Below are positions 59,209-64,000 of a stretch of 64,000 bases of DNA, piece after piece (positions within the stretch are counted from its first letter, which is position 1; the number at the start of each line of letters is the position of its first letter). A model generated the notes under the pieces. The model made no database searches, was not told where the DNA came from, and saw only the letters and a list, made by a program, of their open reading frames with translations. The stretch comes from Maratus speciosus (taxonomy: Eukaryota > Arthropoda > Arachnida > Araneae > Salticidae), in NCBI GenBank assembly GCA_963932465.1, contig OZ010799.1:160762761-160826760 (forward strand), written 5' to 3'. Position numbers and translations under genes: made by a program.

Positions 59209-59579
59209 CGCATTGACCACCATGACACACAAATATGTGTGCCCGAAATACATCCCAGGGCGCCATGCAAAATGAATTCGTGTGCCATCAATATTTTCAT
59301 CGAAGACAATTTATTCTACTATTATTCTACAATTTACTCTACTACTTTCGACCATTAACCTCTTCAGAAACAATTTTTTATATAGAGAAAAAAATGACTT
59401 TTTTGCGATTTTTTTTAATATTAATATGATTTTTTTTACGATTTACTAATTTAATATTTATAGGATTTTTTTACGATTTATTTATTTTATATTAAAAGGA
59501 ATACTAAAAGCAAAAACAAAAACAAAAAACAATAACAATACATGAAAAAAAGAATGACCACATTTGTAACCGCTAAGCG
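59209..59579. mobile_element. Possible TTAA-flanked MITE
   Basis: TTAA lies at 59205-59208 and 59580-59583, with CGCATTGACC at the left and CGCTTAGCGG mirrored at the right. Only the first few bases match well, but 'ccac.a' and 'aaatgtg' motifs also mirror inside the ends. The 64-codon frame inside is not recognised. Confidence 0.4.
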
Positions 59580-59667
59580 TTAATAGTAATTTATGAGTGA
59601 AATGATTTCTTTAAAAAAAAAAAAAAACTAACGGTAAATTTCTTTCTTACATTTCTACAGATTATTA

Positions 59668-59883
59668 AAACTCAACATTTTGAGCTGTGATGGGTGATTT
59701 TTTTTCCACTTAATGTTAATCTCCAAATGTCACATTCGCACCGGAATATTCAACCAAATTTATTTGAAAATAGATCAATGCATTTTTCGTGTATACTATA
59801 AGCCGAATCTTTTGTTTACTAAATACTGGTGCCAATGTGACATTTGGGCATTTTGAAGAAATTCACCCGCAGAGCTCAAAGAG
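59668..59883. mobile_element. TTAA-flanked foldback MITE
   Basis: TTAA lies at 59664-59667 and 59884-59887. Inverted segments TTTGAGCT.TG..GGGTGA and 'ccaaatgtcacatt.gcacc' occur in both halves, making a long imperfect hairpin. The extreme left end has about six extra bases. Confidence 0.6.
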
Positions 59884-60683
59884 TTAAAACATTTAATACA
59901 TCTGATATTATTTTTATCAAATATTAACGATTTGTTTAAATAATCCAACAACACCTGACTGCCGAAAAATTACTTCACGCTTTATCACGAAGTAATTATA
60001 ATTATAAAAAACTAAACGTCCACATATGTGTCCAAGGCCTTGAAGAGGATAATAAGTTATTATCATGTATTTAAAAAAAAAATACCGCCCCAAAGTCCCA
60101 CAGGTGTGTTCACCGATTTCAGTTTGGCATTCAACGTGTAAAAATAAGGATTTTATGTTTTTGAATTAAAACTGTTTAAAATTAACACTTTGTAATAAAT
60201 TAACAAACATTGCCGCGATTGGGAATGCTGAGTCCATTCGATAAACAACGAAACTTTTATCAACAAAAATTTAAATTTTTCAATGTGAAATGCCTCTTTT
60301 ATCAATTAAAATTTCTGCAAGAATTAGGTTTTTTAAGAGTAATTTAACAAATGGTAGAGAACCATTGGTTATCTTCAATCATTCGATTAACTCAATTTAT
60401 TGCTCATTATAACTTAGATAAATGTCATTCGTATTTTAGATGTACTTAAAGTTTTGTATGCGAGTCCATTAACCCTTTCCGGCACGGAGTAATTCTGTTT
60501 ATAAACTGATGAAATAATGGACTGACACCAGAATTTATAAACGAAGTTATTAGAAAATGCGAATTTGCTTATTTTCACGTACATTATAAAAGGAAAATTT
60601 TAATTAAATATTCTTGATGCCAATTATTTAAAAACAACGTTTAAACACACAATAAAATAAGTTGATTTGATCATACGTATACG

Positions 60684-60713
60684 TTTCGTGAGTACTAGGA
60701 CTCACATCCTCAA
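60684..60713 (-). ncRNA. Hammerhead-like motif, left arm of Penelope-like element
   Basis: The minus strand reads TTGAGGA (a CUGANGA core with the first base C changed to U), one T, a stem II of GTGAG/CTCAC, then GAAA. Downstream, ACG-TATA-CGT could form stem III, followed by A as the cleavage-site base. No good stem I was found. The motif is known from Penelope-like elements as a group. Confidence 0.4.
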
Positions 60714-60826
60714 TGTAAAAAACTTTAAAAAACAATATCCCCCCCCCCCCCAACCACATGAACGGTGAAAACCCAAATGTCAAAACAAAATACCAAAAGA
60801 CCATCAAGTTCTAACAGCCAATGAAA

Positions 60827-61094
60827 TTAATGCGGAAGTGAAATGTCGTGACACAACAAATCCACCCAGAAAGTTGAGATGTATGGTGTACTAGATAAAT
60901 AATTAACCAAGGAGTCTTTAAATTTATGGATATGAAGAGCCTCAAAAAAGTCTAAATCCAGAGGAGTGATGCATTTCTTGATAATGGTAGCTGAGTCAAA
61001 ATTAAAATTATGTCCCTCCCCCCAGCAATGAGAGGCGATAGAGGATTTCTGTAATTCTTTTTTCTTTACATAGTTTCTGTGTTCATTGACTCTG
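60827..61094 (-). pseudogene. Penelope ORF C-terminus, copy in the inverted left arm
   Basis: This is an open minus-strand frame that carries the C-terminal tail of the GIY-YIG protein. It runs from the NEHRNYVKK region through ASHCWGEGHNFNFDS and PLDLDFFEALHIHKFKDS to a stop at 60827-60829 (…DISLPH). The frame is intact here, unlike the right-arm copy, which has a stop in place of the Trp. It lacks the catalytic half. Confidence 0.75.
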
Positions 61095-61095
61095 A

Positions 61096-61353
61096 TATCT
61101 GATCAAGATATTAGCCATCTTAAGACATTATGATTTTAATGTGGTTTTTAAACCGGTTAATAAATTAACTTTTTCGCAACTTAAGGACCAAATTCCTCCT
61201 CATAATTATTGGGGAGTTTACAACATTCAATGCCAATGTGGTTTGTCCTACATTGGACAAACTAAACGAAAACTCCGTTACAGAGTCAATGAACACAGAA
61301 ACTATGTAAAGAAAAAAGAATTACAGAAATCCTCTATCGCCTCTCATTGCTAA
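61096..61353 (+). pseudogene. Penelope-type GIY-YIG endonuclease fragment
   Basis: The frame is open from 61096. It reads LRHYDFNVVFKPVNKLT, then GVYNIQCQCGLSYIGQTKR, with the GVY and YIG motifs, the Cys-x-Cys pair typical of Penelope-type GIY-YIG domains, the following Arg region (KRKLRYRVNEH) and HRNYV. It stops at 61351-61353 where the left-arm copy has Trp. No ATG starts the frame, because the reverse transcriptase part upstream is gone. In intact elements this domain cleaves target DNA during integration. Confidence 0.9.
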
Positions 61354-61554
61354 GGGGAGGGACATAATTTTAATTTTGACTCATCTACCATTATCAAGAA
61401 ATGCATCACTCCTCTGGATTTAGACTTTTTTGAGGCTCTTCATATCCATAAATTTAAAGACTCCTTGGTTAATTATTTATCTAGTACACCATACATCTCA
61501 ACTTTCTCGGTGGATTTGTTGTGTCACGACACTTCACTTCCGCATTAATTTCAT

Positions 61555-61692
61555 GGTGGTTCTGCCTTTTTTCCTCGTGGAGGAAGGTTGAATTTGTGGC
61601 TGTCCCAAGGAAATAACGCCATTTTTGTGATCATTTGAGGTCATGCCGGCAAAAGCCGTAGCGAATACCTCATAGCTTAAATAAATAAATAA
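61555..61692 (+). mobile_element. Short retroposon (SINE-like) with AAAT tail
   Basis: The direct repeat attaatttcat flanks it (61544-61554 and 61693-61703), and it ends with an (AAAT)n tail. The left arm of the host element, at 60820-60832, shows the uninterrupted site. The body is 138 bp with no obvious tRNA boxes, so it may be the 3' end of a LINE with a microsatellite tail. Confidence 0.85.
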
Positions 61693-61803
61693 ATTAATTT
61701 CATTGGCTGTTAGTACTTGATGGTCTTTTGGTATTTTGTTTTGACATTTGGGTTTTCACCGTTCATGTGTTTGGGGGGATATTGTTTTTTAAAGTTTTTT
61801 ACA

Positions 61804-61843
61804 TTGAGGATGTGAGTCCTAGTACTCACGAAACGTATACGTA
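61804..61843 (+). ncRNA. Hammerhead-like motif, right arm of Penelope-like element
   Basis: This is the identical mirror copy of the motif at 60684-60713: TTGAGGA (61804-61810), T, GTGAG/CTCAC, GAAA (61830-61833), ACG-TATA-CGT, A. The core C to U change and lack of a clear stem I argue against strong activity. Confidence 0.4.
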
Positions 61844-62001
61844 TGATCAAATCAACTTATTTTATTGTGTGTTTAAACGTTGTTTTTAAATAATTTATAT
61901 TTCCACACAAGTTCTGTATTTACTATTCTTGATGCCGATTGTCAGTTTCGGAATTAAAATTAGGTGTCCTGTTTTAAGGACACCGCCCTCGAAAGGGTTA
62001 A

Positions 62002-62574
62002 ATCGAGTAGATTAAAAAATATCAAAATTAAAAAAAAAGATTTTTTCATTCTAAAACATCCTACCGAGACTTAAAAAAATAATACTAGCTTGCTATAAGT
62101 CAAACATTATTTTAAATTCATAATAAAAAATAAACTGTAACATTTCCTTTTCAAATGTCTCAAACAAGAAAAGAACTAATAAAATTTTAATTTTATTAAA
62201 TATTGTAAAAATATGTTTGCTTATTACTTAAAAAAGAAAAATATATTATAGCGAGTTGTTTAAATATACATGCTATAGGTGACTCCATAAATCTGATCTG
62301 TTTTACTTGAAAACCCATGTAAAACGAACATTCTGGGTAATCATTGGATATATTTTCAATAAAGATCAACTTTTAGCCAATAATTTCGTTATTGAAAATG
62401 ATTCCACGGTAAGATAACACTATATACAACAATTAATTAATTCGCTTTCGAAACACAGCAAGTAGTTCTAAACATCATTTACGGAACTTGTACTTTTTTA
62501 AAGCAATGCAGAAATAGTCCTTAAAATTTATGAAAAACTTACTAGATTTGTAATATCAAAATGCTCTATCTATA
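62002..62574. other. No gene recognised
   Basis: AT-rich sequence with no domain or element ends beyond those listed. Confidence 0.4.
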
Positions 62575-62814
62575 CCCTCTCGCTGCGTAATTGTTTTATC
62601 AAAATAGCTTCGCGACGAACGTCTATTAAGAATTTTTATTCTTCTGTCACCGGTTTTTCAAAACAAAAAATTGTGTATAATTTAAATGGGAAAATGCTCC
62701 GATTATATAAGGTAAAATTTAAAATAAAAAAATAACTGGTGGGAATAATCAAGGAGGGTTAATTAGACGAAAAAATGCATCCCTGAGAAAATCTCGGGTT
62801 GCGCAGTGAGAGGG
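62575..62814. mobile_element. TTAA-type MITE (piggyBac-like), CCCTCTCGCTGCGTAA ends
   Basis: The right flank is TTAA (62815-62818); the left flank is TATA, taken as a decayed TTAA. The ends CCCTCTCGCTGCG and, mirrored, CCCTCTCACTGCG match at 12 of 13. There is no frame inside. Confidence 0.65.
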
Positions 62815-62818
62815 TTAA

Positions 62819-64000
62819 TTACGCAAATTGTACTGTTTTCTTGGAAAATTTTTACGGAAAAATTTGTATATATTGACGGATTTCTTAACAGTGTACCGAA
62901 AAGGCCACTTTGTCACAATATGTGACAGTCAATGTATTAAAATAAAGGGAAGTATATCTTTATTGCAATTTTCAAATAATTGAGATTGCGTCCTTAACAA
63001 TTCTAGCTACTTAAGAATAGTTCCAAGCTGCTTATAGATGAAATTATATAAATTTCAAATTCAAATTCTGTAAGGAATTTTAGTTATGTTTTTAAAATAG
63101 CCTCCTAGCATATAACTGGCAAAGGATTTACAGTAAAAAAAATAATTAAAGTGATTAAATGTGTCGTGAAAAACGCATATTTAATGAAGAATATTATGCT
63201 GTAAGCCAGATTAATAATTTTATGGGGTAATAAATCTTTGATGACTTATCATTCAATGTCAGATTTTTATTTATGAATTTTAAAAGAGTTTTATGTGTAC
63301 ATCATAACCATAAATTATATATTCTCAACGATGAGATGCAATAGATACTAGTTCAAAGAAAAGTTAATTTAACGAAGTTTAATTATCAGAAGTTTAAGGA
63401 TATTTTTAGTTATACAAAATCTATTTATACACGAATAAGCGGCAGTTTGAATTCGAGTAAACTTTTGAAAAATAAGTATCGAAATGAAAGTAATGCTTGC
63501 GTAACATATATGGCACATCTATACATTTCACTTATTTCAAAATTATATTCACAAAATTAACGATCAAAGATATTAATTCAACCCGTACAAAGAAAACTTA
63601 TGATTGCAGTTCATTTTCCCCATAGTTATTTTTATAAAGTTTATAATTTGGAAAATATTATCTTTAGTCTACCCTACTTTTTCCGAAAAAAAAAAAAAAC
63701 AAAAAAAAAAAAAAACAAAAAAAAAACTAAGAAATAAATCAAAGAAGTCCTTAAGCATGTTTTGAAAAGAATAGAAAATGCATCTTAATAAGTCAGAGAC
63801 TTCTTAAAAATAATTCGAAACTCTTTATAGATGGAAAATTTATTTAGAATTAATGTTGATGAAACGTAAAGTTGAAAGGAATCTCATTAAAGGAGTCTTT
63901 TTGCATCTAATTTGGAACGGATTTTAAACATTATGTATTTACTTTAAAGTGATTAAATATGCAGTGAAAATGTTTATTGCATGAGAGTTTATTATGCTCA
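62819..64000. repeat. AT-rich diverged tandem family, no gene
   Basis: The phrase order 'gtcagagacttcttaaaaataattcgaaactc...' near 63790 and 'agtgattaaatatg' near 63140 and 63950 matches 52.1-53.8 and 58.3 kb. Poly-A runs lie at 63686-63728. No gene is seen to the window end. Confidence 0.5.

Larger units (their letters stand above)
60622..61923 (+). mobile_element. Penelope-like retroelement fragment with inverted terminal copies
   Basis: The left arm 60622-61094 and the right arm 61281-61899 are near-identical reverse complements once the SINE in the right arm is removed (about 473 bp each). The central 186 bp carries the start of a GIY-YIG domain. A candidate 13 bp duplication tattcttgatgcc flanks the element (60609-60621 and 61924-61936), with about 25 unpaired bases between the right arm and it. 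Inverted partial terminal copies and a C-terminal GIY-YIG endonuclease are hallmarks of Penelope-like elements. The reverse transcriptase is absent (5'-truncated). Confidence 0.88.
60473..61997. mobile_element. TTAA-flanked MITE (piggyBac-like) carrying a Penelope-like insertion
   Basis: TTAA lies at 60469-60472 and 61998-62001. The ends CCCTTTCCGGCACGG and, mirrored, CCCTTTCGAGGGCGG agree only in the first seven bases and a G-rich tract. Without the Penelope-like element it would be about 210 bp. Confidence 0.5.

Noticed and set aside
1..64000. CRISPR arrays, bacterial operons or viral genes
   Set aside because: None are present. Repeats are long, lack spacer structure, and no viral structural or polymerase motif was seen.

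Overview
This window is AT-rich, repeat-dense DNA from a eukaryotic nuclear genome. I found no host protein-coding gene that I could support. The mix of element types (Tc1, mellifera-like mariner, pogo/Tigger-like, hAT, PIF/Harbinger-like, many TTAA-flanked piggyBac-like elements, Penelope-like retroelements and tRNA-derived repeats) with no bacterial gene signature suggests an arthropod, perhaps an arachnid. That taxon is an inference from element content only. Almost every open frame of 60-227 codons is chance, crosses element boundaries, or is the antisense of a tRNA-like repeat. The exceptions are decayed pieces of transposases and one Penelope-type GIY-YIG endonuclease.

Layout. 1-6.4 kb: four tandem units of a ~600 bp satellite. 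The fourth unit is split by a PIF/Harbinger-like element (2296-3228) and by a Penelope-like inverted-repeat element (3449-6072), whose left arm is itself split by a piggyBac-like element (3592-5837). 6.9-9.1 kb: a dead Tc1 transposase and a 150 bp minisatellite. 10.5-11.9 kb: a dead mariner with a nested MITE. 14.6-17.8 kb: a 150 bp array with a GC-rich retroposon in it, then a Tc1-derived MITE carrying a hAT hairpin. 18-23.5 kb: several MITEs and foldbacks, including a large palindrome with a MITE in one arm and another in its loop. 25.9-31.1 kb: pogo-like, TTAA-type and TA-type elements. 31.5-33.8 kb: a second copy of the 3592 piggyBac-like family, carrying a 1.8 kb head-to-head array of 277 bp tRNA-bearing units between 13 bp target-site duplications. 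34-46.8 kb: satellites, a mariner-like palindrome, a large TA element with a hAT inside, a pogo-like relic and a second hAT. 48-51.7 kb: more TTAA and TA elements. 53.9-57.8 kb: a 250 bp array, a TA element with a PHD-like zinc-binding tail, a pol III-box foldback inside it, and a mariner split by a Tigger-like MITE. 59.2-62.8 kb: TTAA-type MITEs, one holding a Penelope-like element with inverted terminal copies, a GIY-YIG fragment and a nested SINE.

The most interesting thread is ribozyme-like. The Penelope-like element at 3449-6072 carries two facing hammerhead-like motifs, one with an intact CUGAUGA...GAAA core. The GIY-YIG-bearing element at 60622-61923 carries two facing copies of a related motif. 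The tRNA-bearing 277 bp array has a weaker motif of the same layout. The 3449 element and the array have 13 bp duplications; the 60622 element has a candidate 13 bp repeat lying about 25 bp outside its right arm. I infer that the array may be a non-autonomous element mobilised by Penelope-type machinery. Several insertions can be checked inside the window because an unoccupied paralogous site is also present.
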